Source: Clostridia bacterium (GTDB taxonomy: Bacteria; Bacillota; Clostridia; Oscillospirales; CAG-272). Taken from it: a stretch of DNA of 63,826 bases. Of this stretch, positions 41,742 to 50,776 are shown piece by piece. How positions within the stretch are numbered: the stretch's first letter is position 1; each line of letters starts with the position of its first letter. The notes beneath the pieces were generated by a model that saw only the letters and a list, made by a program, of their open reading frames with translations, had not been told where the DNA came from and searched no databases. Both the position numbers and the translations under genes were made by a program. The stretch covers positions 1-63,826 of the forward strand of contig JAFUOQ010000021.1 of assembly GCA_017472695.1 (NCBI GenBank), read 5' to 3'.

Positions 41742-41925
41742 ATGCAAAATTCTATACGCTTAAGATACCGCTACGCCTAACACAAAGAGCGTGGTTTGCT
41801 TGCGCACGATGTCCGTCTTTATGAGCGAAGTCGAATATCCTGCATTGTGCTACACTCAGTATGACGCGCCCATTCTGCGCGCTATTATATATAATTAATG
41901 TAGAAAATCCGAGAGGAGAAAAATA
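41742..41925. other. Repeat-like stretch between the T-box terminator and pheS
   Basis: About 170 bp without an ORF. It is richer in CG dinucleotides (GCGCACGATG, GACGCGCCC, GCGCGC) than its surroundings and contains TACCGCTACGCCTA, reminiscent of the GTACGCCTACG repeats at 233 and 4165. The pheS ribosome site AGAGGAG is at its end. Confidence 0.5.
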
Positions 41926-42939
41926 ATGAAATCAAAGTTAAACCAAATCAGAGAAGAAGCGTTTTCATTATTAAACGATGAAAGCTGCAACATCGAAGAG
42001 GTAAGAATTAAGTACCTCGGCAAAAAGGGAGAACTAACATCTGTTCTTCGTATGATGGGACAGCTCTCACCCGAGGAGCGCCCAGTTATGGGTCAGCTTG
42101 CAAACGAGGTTAGAGCGCAAATTGAGGAAAAGATTGCATCTCTTTCTGAAATTAAAAAAGCAAAGGAGCTTGAAAAAGCACTAAACGACGAGAAAATCGA
42201 CGTTACCGCTTATGGTAGAGAGCAAAAGCTTGGCAAATTGCACCCACTAACACAAGTGCAAAGAAAGATGGAGGACATCTTTATCGGTATGGGCTTTAGT
42301 ATTGCAGAGGGCCCAGAGGTTGAGTATGACTACTATAACTTCCAAGCACTCAACATTCCTGAAAACCACCCGGCAAGAGATACACAGGACACATTCTATA
42401 TAACAGATAATATCTTGCTCCGTTCTCAAACCTCACCAGTACAGGCAAGAGTAATGGAAAAGACACAGCCACCAATCAGAATTATCTCACCCGGTCGCGT
42501 TTACCGTTCTGACGAGGTTGACGGCTCACACTCACCACTTTTCCACCAATTAGAGGGACTTGTAGTTGATAAGGGTATCACAATGGGCAACCTACGCGGT
42601 ATGCTTGAAACATTTGCAAAAACAATGTTCGGTGAAAAGACAAGGATTCGTTTCCGTCCTCACCATTTCCCATTCACAGAGCCAAGTGCAGAGGTTGACG
42701 TTTCTTGCTTTGTATGTGGTGGCAAGGGCTGTCGTCTATGCAAGGGCGAGGGCTGGATTGAAATTCTTGGCGCTGGTATGGTGCATCCAAATGTACTTCG
42801 CACCTGTGGAATTGACCCAGAGGTATATAGTGGCTTTGCATTCGGTATGGGTATTGAAAGAATTACAATGTGTCAATATGGCATTGACGATATGCGTTTA
42901 CTCTACGAGAACAATATTAAGTTCTTGAAGCAATTTTAA
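41926..42939 (+). CDS. pheS: Phenylalanine-tRNA ligase alpha subunit
   Basis: Class II aminoacyl-tRNA synthetase alpha subunit, catalytic partner of PheT in an alpha2beta2 enzyme. The 337-residue protein has the N-terminal coiled-coil arm (1-85), motif 2 region [21 protein letters not shown] and motif 3 [15 protein letters not shown] CxxC...CxxC-type insert ([17 protein letters not shown]) is normal in many bacterial PheS. It is the first gene of the T-box operon and is followed by pheT after 25 bp. Confidence 0.97.
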   Translation: MKSKLNQIREEAFSLLNDESCNIEEVRIKYLGKKGELTSVLRMMGQLSPEERPVMGQLANEVRAQIEEKIASLSEIKKAKELEKALNDEKIDVTAYGREQKLGKLHPLTQVQRKMEDIFIGMGFSIAEGPEVEYDYYNFQALNIPENHPARDTQDTFYITDNILLRSQTSPVQARVMEKTQPPIRIISPGRVYRSDEVDGSHSPLFHQLEGLVVDKGITMGNLRGMLETFAKTMFGEKTRIRFRPHHFPFTEPSAEVDVSCFVCGGKGCRLCKGEGWIEILGAGMVHPNVLRTCGIDPEVYSGFAFGMGIERITMCQYGIDDMRLLYENNIKFLKQF

Positions 42940-42964
42940 TTAGAGCGAAAGGAAGGTTATCAGT

Positions 42965-45370
42965 ATGAATTTATCAAGAAAATGGTTAACTGATTACGTT
43001 GACGTAACAGAAGTAAATAATAAAGATTATTGTGATAGAATGACCGACACAGGCTCTAAGGTAGAGGGCTTTGAGGTTCTCGCTAGCGATATTGACAACG
43101 TTGTTGTTGGTAAAATCACAAAAATTACAAAGCACGAAAACTCCGACCACCTACAAATTTGTATGCTCGATGTTGGAGAGGAAAATGAAATCCAAATCGT
43201 AACAGGCGCACAGAATGTGTTTGAGGGGGCAGTAGTGCCAGTTGCTAAAGCTCCTGCAAAGCTTCCTGGTGATATTACAATCAAGGCAGGTAAGCTCCGT
43301 GGAGTTGAATCCAATGGTATGCTTTGCTCAATTGCCGAGCTTGGTCTTACCACACACGATATGCCAACTGCTATTGAAGATGGTATATTTATTTTAAACG
43401 AGCTTGACGAGGCTGTTAATTTCATTCTCGGTATGGATATTAGAGAAGCTCTTATGCTTACTGACGATGTTGTAGAGTTTGAAATCACGCCAAACCGTCC
43501 TGACTGTCTATCCGTTATAGGTCTAGCACGCGAAACTGCAGCCTCCTTTGAGAAGGAATTAAATATTCCAACTCCTTCAGTTAAGGGTGCAAATGATGGT
43601 GATAAGGTTGAAAACTATGTTAAGGTTGATATTGAATCAGCTCTTTGCAAGAGATATGCTGCAAGAGTAGTAAAGAATATCAAAATTGAGCCATCACCTC
43701 TATGGTTAAGAATGAGACTACGCGCATCTGGGGTGCGTCCAATCAACAATATAGTTGATATTACTAACTATGTAATGCTTGAGTATGGTCAACCAATGCA
43801 CGCATTTGACTATAAGTGTCTTGACGGCTCACACATTATTGTTAGAGAAGCAAATGAAAATGAATCCTTTAAATCCCTTGACGATATTGACCATACATTA
43901 AAATCAGGTATGCTTGTTATCTCGGACGAGAAAAAGGCAGTAGCACTTGCTGGTGTTATGGGTGGCGCAAACAGTGAAATCACAGACGATACAAGGACTG
44001 TTGTTTTTGAAAGCGCTAACTTTGATGGTCCAAGCGTTCGTGTTACATCTCGCGCACTCGGTATGAGAACTGAATCAAGTGCAAGATTTGAAAAGGGAAT
44101 AGACGAGGAAACAGTTATTCCAGCTATTGAGCGCGCTTGTGAGCTTGTTGAGCTTCTTGGCGCAGGCGACGTAGTTGACGGAATGATAGATGTTTATCCA
44201 AACCCAAAGAAGGTAAGAGAAATTCCTCTAAACGCAGATAAAATCAACGCGTTTCTCGGAACTAACATTTCAAAACAGGAAATGGTAAGAATTTTAACCT
44301 CACTTACATTCAAGGTTGAAAATGATACAGTTTACGTTCCTTCATATCGTGATGATGTTGAGGGTATGCAGGATGTAGCCGAGGAAATTGCAAGAATTTA
44401 CGGCTATAATGAGATTGAAACAACAAATGTTGTTGCTTCCTTAACACAAGGCGAAAGAACCCCACGTCAAGCATTTGACCTAAAGATTAAGGATACCTTG
44501 TGTGCAATGGGTCTTTATGAGATTCATACATTCTCATTTATCAGCCCTAAATATTATGACAAGGTTAACTTTCCAGAGGGCGACCAAAGACGCAAATCTG
44601 TTGTTATTTCTAACCCACTTGGAGAGGACACAAGCGTAATGCGTACAACCTCAATTCCTTCAATGCTTGAGGTTCTAAACAAGAACCACAACCTGAAGAA
44701 TGAGGAAGCAATGCTTTATGAGGTTGCAACAATCTATATTCCTGACGAGGACATAAAGAATCTACCAAAGGAGCCAAAAGAGGTTGTTCTTGGTATGTAT
44801 GGTGGAGTTGACTTCTATGACTTAAAGGGAGTAATTGAGGGACTATTTGTTGCTTGTGGAATTAAAAATTACACAGTAAAGGCAAAGCGTGACAACCCAA
44901 CCTTCCATCCAGGCAGATGTGCAGAAATTTATCTTGAAAACGGCGTATGCCTTGGCGTATTTGGTGAAATTCACCCATCAGTTGCCGCTAACTACTCATT
45001 TACAAAGAGAGTATATGTAGCAAGCCTTGATTTTGAAGCAATGCTTGAAAATGCAGAGAGTGAAGCTAAATATAAGCCACTTCCAAAGTTCCCAGCACTC
45101 ACACGTGACTTCTCATTCGTATGCGAGGAAGCTCTTGAGGTTGGAACAATCGAAGATACAATCAAAAAATCAGGCGTTAAGCTCCTTGAAAGCGTAAAGC
45201 TCTTTGATATTTATAGAGGAGCACAGGTAGGAGATGGCAAAAAGAGCGTTTCCTTCTCAGTTTCCCTACGTGCCACTGACAGAACCCTTAATGACGAGGA
45301 AGCAGATAGCGCTGTTAAGAAGATTTTAAAGAATCTTGAAAAAGAACTTGGAATAACTTTAAGAGCATAA
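42965..45370 (+). CDS. pheT: Phenylalanine-tRNA ligase beta subunit
   Basis: 801 residues, full length. Domains in order: N-terminal tRNA-binding EMAP-like domain (about 40-150), B3/4 editing domain (about 200-385), B5, the catalytic-like core and the C-terminal anticodon-binding FDX-ACB domain (about 705-800). AAAGGAAGG precedes the ATG. It follows pheS in the same T-box-controlled transcript and ends at a strong terminator. Confidence 0.97.
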   Translation: MNLSRKWLTDYVDVTEVNNKDYCDRMTDTGSKVEGFEVLASDIDNVVVGKITKITKHENSDHLQICMLDVGEENEIQIVTGAQNVFEGAVVPVAKAPAKLPGDITIKAGKLRGVESNGMLCSIAELGLTTHDMPTAIEDGIFILNELDEAVNFILGMDIREALMLTDDVVEFEITPNRPDCLSVIGLARETAASFEKELNIPTPSVKGANDGDKVENYVKVDIESALCKRYAARVVKNIKIEPSPLWLRMRLRASGVRPINNIVDITNYVMLEYGQPMHAFDYKCLDGSHIIVREANENESFKSLDDIDHTLKSGMLVISDEKKAVALAGVMGGANSEITDDTRTVVFESANFDGPSVRVTSRALGMRTESSARFEKGIDEETVIPAIERACELVELLGAGDVVDGMIDVYPNPKKVREIPLNADKINAFLGTNISKQEMVRILTSLTFKVENDTVYVPSYRDDVEGMQDVAEEIARIYGYNEIETTNVVASLTQGERTPRQAFDLKIKDTLCAMGLYEIHTFSFISPKYYDKVNFPEGDQRRKSVVISNPLGEDTSVMRTTSIPSMLEVLNKNHNLKNEEAMLYEVATIYIPDEDIKNLPKEPKEVVLGMYGGVDFYDLKGVIEGLFVACGIKNYTVKAKRDNPTFHPGRCAEIYLENGVCLGVFGEIHPSVAANYSFTKRVYVASLDFEAMLENAESEAKYKPLPKFPALTRDFSFVCEEALEVGTIEDTIKKSGVKLLESVKLFDIYRGAQVGDGKKSVSFSVSLRATDRTLNDEEADSAVKKILKNLEKELGITLRA

Positions 45371-45377
45371 AATAAAA

Positions 45378-45406
45378 GACTGTTGCAAAACGCAACAGTC
45401 TTTTTT
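45378..45406 (+). terminator. Terminator of pheST
   Basis: GACTGTTGC / GCAACAGTC perfect 9-bp stem, 5-nt loop, TTTTTT. Confidence 0.93.
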
Positions 45407-45416
45407 GTATTTGATA

Positions 45417-45445
45417 TTGAAAAGCTGTAAAAATAATGCTAAAAT
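45417..45445 (+). promoter_or_regulatory. Promoter of the nitroreductase gene
   Basis: TTGAAA (45417-45422), 17-bp spacer, TAAAAT (45440-45445). Confidence 0.75.
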
Positions 45446-45475
45446 TAATATATATTTAAAATTTAGAGGTAGCTT

Positions 45476-46009
45476 ATGGAAATCAAAGAATGTATAGAAA
45501 CTCGTAGAAGTACAAGAAAATATCAATACGAGCCAATAAAAAGAGAAGTGATTGAAGAAATAGTTAAGGTAGGACAGCTAGCGCCATCTTGGAAAAACTC
45601 ACAAACTCCAAGATATTATGCAGCAATAACAGAGGAGGCTGTAGAGGCAGTTCGCTCGTGCTTGCCGGGCTTTAACGCAGAAAGAACACATGGCGTTGGC
45701 GCTTATATTATAACAACCGTTAAAAAAGGCATGAGTGGATGTAATGCTGACGGTGAATATTTTAGCCATCTTGGTAATGGATACGAGTGCTTTGACAACG
45801 GCTTGGCTGTCGAGAATATGCTCCTTTACGCACACTCCCTCGGCTATTCTACTTTGATTATGGGGCTTTTTGATGAAAAAGCTCTCCGCACATACTTGGG
45901 TGTGCCAAAGGACGAAGACTTAGTAGTTGTTATTGCGCTTGGCAAAAAGGATGTAGAGCCTACAATGCCACAAAGAAAAGCACTTGACGAGATTTTGAAA
46001 ATTTTCTAG
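45476..46009 (+). CDS. Nitroreductase family protein
   Basis: A 177-residue FMN-dependent oxidoreductase of the nitroreductase fold. The N-terminal ETRRSTRKYQ is the FMN-binding signature, GQLAPSWKNSQTPRYY the next block, and LGYSTLIMGLFDE the later conserved segment. The substrate is not predictable. It is followed after 10 bp by an SGNH hydrolase under the same promoter. Confidence 0.9.
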   Translation: MEIKECIETRRSTRKYQYEPIKREVIEEIVKVGQLAPSWKNSQTPRYYAAITEEAVEAVRSCLPGFNAERTHGVGAYIITTVKKGMSGCNADGEYFSHLGNGYECFDNGLAVENMLLYAHSLGYSTLIMGLFDEKALRTYLGVPKDEDLVVVIALGKKDVEPTMPQRKALDEILKIF

Positions 46010-46019
46010 GGAGAAAAAT

Positions 46020-46970
46020 ATGAAAGCATCAAAGACAACCTTGAAGAAATTTATTAAGGGTGCACTTACTATAAGAGATGAGGGCGCATATCTTTGCCCA
46101 CTCAAATATGAGGAAGCACAAATTGAACAGTTTAGACAGGCAGATAAGGGCTGGGTTTGGCGCTCACAGTTCAGCTCTGGCACAAGAATTGAGCTTCTAA
46201 CTGACGCAACCAAAATACGCCTTGACTATTACGCAACCGATTTTTCTTCATCTGATAACACCTTTGACCTCTATGTTGATGGTGTTTTAAACTGCGTTCA
46301 CAAGGTTAAAAAATTCAATTTTGATAGGGCTATATATAATGTTCGCGAGGGCTGGAAGCTAGTGCAAATATACTTGCCAACCGACTGCCATATAGGTATC
46401 AAAAACTTCAATATAAATGGCGCATATAAATCGGTCAAGGACAAGGGACAAAAGGTTTTAATCATTGGCGACTCAATTACCCAAGGCTATGGCACATTTA
46501 TGTCGGGCGCATCATATGCCAACGTGCTACAAAGAAAAACAGGCTATAATATCATAGCGCAGGGAATAGGTGGCTTGCCGTTTAAGGACTGCGTTCTTTA
46601 CAAGGGAGAATACGAGCCTGATAAAATCATAGTTTCTCTCGGCACAAACTATTACGAATGTCCAGATTACGACTATGAAAATGAGGTAAAAGGCTTCTTT
46701 AAAAAGCTAAATGAGCTATGGGGAGATAAGGAAATTATATACATTTCCCCTCTTTGGCGCGATAACGATGTTATTTGGGATAGATTTTTGTGGTGCCGCG
46801 AAATTGCCACAAATGAAGCATTAAAATACGAAAACATAACAGTAATCGACGGCTTTGATTTAGTACCACACGTACACGAATGCTACCACGACAAAATCCA
46901 TCCAAACGCATACGGATGTGAGCTTATGGCTAATAATTTAGCATTCATTTTTAAGGAAATAAACTTCTAA
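46020..46970 (+). CDS. SGNH/GDSL-family esterase with N-terminal beta domain
   Basis: 316 residues. An N-terminal jelly-roll-like part (about 1-140) precedes an SGNH hydrolase domain: block I IGDSITQGYG (nucleophile Ser), block III SLGTNYY (Asn) and block V HDKIHPNAYG (Asp and His). This layout resembles CE2-type carbohydrate acetyl esterases. No signal peptide, so it probably acts on imported glycans. GGGAGA precedes the ATG. Deacetylation of oligosaccharides is inference. Confidence 0.85.
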   Translation: MKASKTTLKKFIKGALTIRDEGAYLCPLKYEEAQIEQFRQADKGWVWRSQFSSGTRIELLTDATKIRLDYYATDFSSSDNTFDLYVDGVLNCVHKVKKFNFDRAIYNVREGWKLVQIYLPTDCHIGIKNFNINGAYKSVKDKGQKVLIIGDSITQGYGTFMSGASYANVLQRKTGYNIIAQGIGGLPFKDCVLYKGEYEPDKIIVSLGTNYYECPDYDYENEVKGFFKKLNELWGDKEIIYISPLWRDNDVIWDRFLWCREIATNEALKYENITVIDGFDLVPHVHECYHDKIHPNAYGCELMANNLAFIFKEINF

Positions 46971-46978
46971 AATAGACA

Positions 46979-47013
46979 CAGGGTGAGCAAAACGCTCACC
47001 CTGTTGTTTGTTT
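46979..47013 (+). terminator. Strong Rho-independent terminator
   Basis: CAGGGTGAGC / GCTCACCCTG perfect 10-bp stem, 5-nt loop, TTGTTTGTTT. Confidence 0.9.
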
Positions 47014-47026
47014 AGACTGAATTAAG

Positions 47027-47140
47027 AAGGCTCCTTTGTAAAGGAAGCTGTCGCTTTTAGCGACTGAGTGATTTAAACAAATAAAACAAAATCCCTCCGA
47101 GTTGTTGCACAACCCACCTCCCTTTACAAGGGAGGCTCGG
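47027..47140. repeat. Two copies of the two-hairpin element
   Basis: 47027-47072 holds GGCTCC...GGAAGC beside GTCGC-tttta-GCGAC. 47091-47140 holds the opposite orientation: CTCCGAGTTGT-tgc-ACAAC beside CCTCCCTT-tac-AAGGGAGG. They are arranged head to head between the SGNH gene and the uronate operon. No gene lies in this 200-bp gap. Confidence 0.75.
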
Positions 47141-47172
47141 CACTTTTCGCTCTATGCCTTCTGTTGCGCCAT

Positions 47173-48357
47173 CTACTTTGTATGATAATGGTCCTTTACA
47201 AAGGATGCGTTCATATCAACTGTACCAACCTCTTTAACCTCGGTTTTTCTCTTTGAGGTTCTAATGCGCTTGGATAATTCCTCCCAGAAAAGCTCGTCAT
47301 CAAACTCGGAAAGAATAATCTCCTTGCCAAGCCAAGAGGAGAGGTGCATTGCGTTAGAAATGGTTAAACCATTTATGCCCTCCTCACCACGAGCAACTAG
47401 CTCACCACCATTTAAGATAGCATCAGCAAACGCATTTAAAACGCCAGAGTGTTGGGGATTTTCACCATCGGTTTCAACCTCGCTCTCCTCAAAAGCAGGA
47501 CGAGCAAATGGATTGTCGTTTGTGCGAGAAAACTCAGGCTCACTCATTTCGTTTTTCCACATTGTAAGCTTGTTGTTTTCTGCAACCAATTTACCTTTTT
47601 CAAGGGTGATTTCAAAACGGTTTGTGCCAGGGGTGTCGCCTGTTGTGGTTACAAAAACACCGGTTGCGCCGTTTGCATATTCACAGTAAGCGCTAACATC
47701 GTCCTCAACCTCAATATCGTGCCACTTGCCATAGTGCAATTTAGCCTCTATTTTAGTTGGCATACCGCAAATCCATTGCCAAAGGTCAAGATTGTGTGGG
47801 CATTGGTTGAGCAAAACTCCACCACCCTCGCCAGACCAGGTAGCACGCCAGTCGCCTGAATCGTAGTAAATTTGTGGACGGTACCAGTCGGTAATAATTA
47901 GGTTTGTACGCTTAATTTCTCCAAGCTCACCACTCTTTACAATCTCGCGCATTTTACGGTAGATGCAGTTTGTTCTTTGGTTCATCATAAGACCAAAAAC
48001 AACATCGCATTTTTTTGCAACCTCATTCATTTCCTTAACCTGCTTTGTGTAAACACCGGCAGGCTTTTCAACTAGAGTATGAATACCGTTTTGCATAGCC
48101 ATAATTGCAAATTTTGGGTGGTCATAGTGTGGCACACAAATTAAAATTGAGTCAATTTTGCCACTCTTTATCATTTCTTCAGCATCGGTGAATGTGGCAA
48201 TGCTTGGTGCTTTTTCCTTTGCCTCTTCAAGTCTTGCTTCCTTTAAATCGCAAACAGCCACCAATTCAACCTGTGGGCATTTTCCACCCACGATATTATC
48301 TGTATGAACCTTACCAATGTTACCAAAGCCAAGAATTCCAAGTTTAATTTTTTCCAT
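47173..48357 (-). CDS. Gfo/Idh/MocA-family oxidoreductase
   Basis: 394 residues. An N-terminal Rossmann fold with LGILGFGNIGKVHTDNI and the EKPAGVY motif holds the conserved NAD(P)-site lysine, and a C-terminal alpha/beta substrate domain follows (GGVLLNQCPHNLDLWQWI). These enzymes oxidise sugars, sugar acids or inositols. It is the last gene of the uronate operon and starts 1 bp after the preceding stop. The exact substrate is not evident. Confidence 0.92.
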   Translation of the reverse strand: MEKIKLGILGFGNIGKVHTDNIVGGKCPQVELVAVCDLKEARLEEAKEKAPSIATFTDAEEMIKSGKIDSILICVPHYDHPKFAIMAMQNGIHTLVEKPAGVYTKQVKEMNEVAKKCDVVFGLMMNQRTNCIYRKMREIVKSGELGEIKRTNLIITDWYRPQIYYDSGDWRATWSGEGGGVLLNQCPHNLDLWQWICGMPTKIEAKLHYGKWHDIEVEDDVSAYCEYANGATGVFVTTTGDTPGTNRFEITLEKGKLVAENNKLTMWKNEMSEPEFSRTNDNPFARPAFEESEVETDGENPQHSGVLNAFADAILNGGELVARGEEGINGLTISNAMHLSSWLGKEIILSEFDDELFWEELSKRIRTSKRKTEVKEVGTVDMNASFVKDHYHTK

Positions 48358-48358
48358 A

Positions 48359-49114
48359 TTATAGTCCCATCGCTTTCAAGTTTTTATAGCTTCTCTTTAA
48401 GCAGTCAAATGGACACTCGCCATGTGTGTCGTCCTGCTCAATCAAAAGGTGCTTTGTGCCTGCCGCCTCAAAAAGAGGAAGGAGCTTTTCAAAATTGATA
48501 TTACCCTCGCCAACAACAGCCATAGAGGGGGCATTGTCAACAACTGCTAAATCCTTTAGGTGTACGCACTCAAGACGCCCGTTTAGTCTTGGAATCAAAT
48601 CAGAAAGCTCCATTCCTGCAAGTGCTGCCCAATATGTATCAAGAGTAATGCTTAGTTCGTCAGGAGTGAATGCGTTTAAAATCTTATCAAAGTAATATTC
48701 ACCATCAGGACAACGGCTAAATTCAAATGCGTGGTTGTGGTAGAAGAATTTTGCACCATTTTCCTTGATTAGCTTAGCCGGCTCCTTGAAATCACGCGCA
48801 AATGCAACATAGTTTTCCCAGCTAACCCAGCCTGGCATAACACCAATACCGATGTTCTCACAGCCAAAAACCTTGTGCTTTTTAATAACCTCAATTGTGT
48901 TATCTCTTACGTCCTCAGCACCCCAGTGGGTTAAAACGCACTTAAGTCCGTTTTTCTTTAATTCATCTCTTAGCCATTCAGGCTCATACTGGCAAACGCC
49001 AGAAATTTGCACCTCGCGAAAACCAATGTCAGCAACGCGAGCAAGCGTCTCGCTAAAATCCTTAATATTGGTGCATTTATCTCTTAAAGTATAAAATTGT
49101 GCTCCGATTTCCAT
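48359..49114 (-). CDS. Sugar phosphate isomerase/epimerase (TIM barrel, xylose-isomerase-like)
   Basis: 251 residues, AP-endonuclease-2/xylose-isomerase-like TIM barrel. Metal-site-type segments are visible: HNHAFEF, SITLDTYWAALAG, VHLKDLA and LLIEQDDTHGECPFD. The ATG at 49114 is chosen, 6 nt after GAGG. The TGA of the upstream gene lies within that ribosome site, so translation is coupled. Likely isomerises or epimerises an intermediate for the neighbouring dehydrogenase. Confidence 0.88.
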   Translation of the reverse strand: MEIGAQFYTLRDKCTNIKDFSETLARVADIGFREVQISGVCQYEPEWLRDELKKNGLKCVLTHWGAEDVRDNTIEVIKKHKVFGCENIGIGVMPGWVSWENYVAFARDFKEPAKLIKENGAKFFYHNHAFEFSRCPDGEYYFDKILNAFTPDELSITLDTYWAALAGMELSDLIPRLNGRLECVHLKDLAVVDNAPSMAVVGEGNINFEKLLPLFEAAGTKHLLIEQDDTHGECPFDCLKRSYKNLKAMGL

Positions 49115-49122
49115 AATTAACC

Positions 49123-49944
49123 TCAATATTTTAAATTTAATTTATCAAGTGTGCATTTTAATGCAGAAACGCCAGCATCAAATGCAACATTTGTGTCGTT
49201 ATATACAGGAGTATGCGATAGGCTCTCGCCATTTTCAAGCTCGGAAAGACCATAAAACTCCATTAAGTGTGGCTCAAGGGTGAGTACCTCGCCACCTTTT
49301 TTTGCGTATTCGCCAAGTAAATATTCAAGGTTGCCAGCACCCATGCCACAAGGCACAACCTGTTTAGTTTTCAAGGCGTCCTTTATGTGCATATAGTCAA
49401 CATAAGGGTTTAATTTTGTCCAAGCCTCTTTAGTGTCAACATCGCATTGAACAAAGTTTGCAGGGTCAAAAATAGCCTTAATTTCAGGGAGTGCTTTGTG
49501 AATTTTCTCACAATTTTGCCAAGTATCTCCAAAAATTCCCTTTTCGTTCTCGTGGCAGAGAAGAATACCAGAAGGGGCTACCTTCAAAAACCTTTCAAGC
49601 CTGTCAAGAGCCAACGCTTCATCTCTTGTAAAGAAGCTAAAAAGTCTAATTCTTGTACAGCCTAAAATTTGTGCGCTCTCCATAAGATGCTCAAAATCCT
49701 TTAGCTGACCAGCAAAATCATTTTCCGGGTCGTTTTTACCCATAGGTGAGCCAAGCGACCAAACCTTTAAGCCATTTTTGTCAAGCTCGTTCTTGATTTT
49801 TTTTATTTTAGCGTGTGAAATATCCTTAATATTTTCCCCGTCAACTCCTCTAATTTCAAGGAGCTTTATATTGTTTCGGCATAAAGCATCAATCTGTCCA
49901 CTTAATTCATTACTTGCTTCGTCAGCAAATGCACAAAGTCTCAT
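49123..49944 (-). CDS. Sugar phosphate isomerase/epimerase (TIM barrel), second copy
   Basis: 273 residues, same superfamily as the next gene but clearly divergent: start MRLCAFADEAS, LLCHENEKGIFGD, AIFDPANFVQCD, YMHIKDALK and LTLEPHL. The ATG at 49944 follows GGGGGT; an upstream in-frame start would extend into uxuB. It is directly after uxuB. Role in sugar-acid metabolism is inferred from the operon. Confidence 0.88.
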   Translation of the reverse strand: MRLCAFADEASNELSGQIDALCRNNIKLLEIRGVDGENIKDISHAKIKKIKNELDKNGLKVWSLGSPMGKNDPENDFAGQLKDFEHLMESAQILGCTRIRLFSFFTRDEALALDRLERFLKVAPSGILLCHENEKGIFGDTWQNCEKIHKALPEIKAIFDPANFVQCDVDTKEAWTKLNPYVDYMHIKDALKTKQVVPCGMGAGNLEYLLGEYAKKGGEVLTLEPHLMEFYGLSELENGESLSHTPVYNDTNVAFDAGVSALKCTLDKLNLKY

Positions 49945-49945
49945 A

Positions 49946-50776
49946 TTATACCCCCGAATAAGCAGAAAAACCGCCATCAACAGGGATAACAATTCCTGTT
50001 ACAAAGCTTGATTTTTCGTTGTCAACTAAATACATAAGAGTGCCTAAAAGCTCGTCAGCCTCGCCAAAGCGACCCATAGGAGTAGCACGCAAGATTTTCT
50101 CTGTGCGAGGGGTAGGATTGCCATTCTCATCAAAGAGCAATTTTTCATTTTGCTTTGTTACAAAAAAGCCTGGCGCTATTGCGTTTACTCTTATTTTAGC
50201 ATTTGCAAAGTGAACTGCAAGCCACTGTGTTAAGTTAGAAACACCACTCTTTGCTGCACTGTATGCAGGGATTTTTGTAAGGGGTCTAAACGCATTCATA
50301 GAGGAAATATTAATAATAACTCCATCGCGATCAACCATGTCGGGAGAGAAGACCTGTGTTGGCAAAAGTGTGCCAACCAAATTCAGGTCAAAAACAAAGC
50401 CGAAATCATTTTTATCAAGATTGAAAAATGTCTTAATATCGTCGCGATTTTCGTCGTTTTCCTCATAATACTCATGTGCAATTGTTGCGCGTGGACTATT
50501 ACCACCTGCGCCGTTTATAAGTATGTTGCACTTGCCATATTTTTCTGAAATTTCAGCGTGTACGGCCTCAATGGATGCTTTATCAAGCACATCACATTTA
50601 AAGGCATAAGCATTAAAGCCCTCGGCGCGTATTTCGCTTGCCACTTTCTCGGCACTTTCTAAATTTATATCAAGTAAAATAACTGTTGCACCGTTTTCTG
50701 CTAGGCATTTTGCAAAAGCAGAGCACAAAACTCCACCAGCACCAGTTACTACTGCTAGCTTATTTTTCAGTATCAT
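49946..50776 (-). CDS. uxuB: SDR-type D-mannonate oxidoreductase (fructuronate reductase)
   Basis: A 276-residue short-chain dehydrogenase. The NAD-binding TGAGGVLCSAFA, the NGAGG block, the catalytic Ser in INISSMNAF and YSAAKSG (Tyr-x-x-x-Lys) are present; the end is PVDGGFSAYSGV. SDR proteins of this length beside mannonate dehydratase are the UxuB type of Bacillota and reduce fructuronate to mannonate. GGAG lies 10 nt before the ATG, and the start overlaps the esterase gene by 17 bp. The function assignment rests on the uxuA context. Confidence 0.85.
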   Translation of the reverse strand: MILKNKLAVVTGAGGVLCSAFAKCLAENGATVILLDINLESAEKVASEIRAEGFNAYAFKCDVLDKASIEAVHAEISEKYGKCNILINGAGGNSPRATIAHEYYEENDENRDDIKTFFNLDKNDFGFVFDLNLVGTLLPTQVFSPDMVDRDGVIINISSMNAFRPLTKIPAYSAAKSGVSNLTQWLAVHFANAKIRVNAIAPGFFVTKQNEKLLFDENGNPTPRTEKILRATPMGRFGEADELLGTLMYLVDNEKSSFVTGIVIPVDGGFSAYSGV

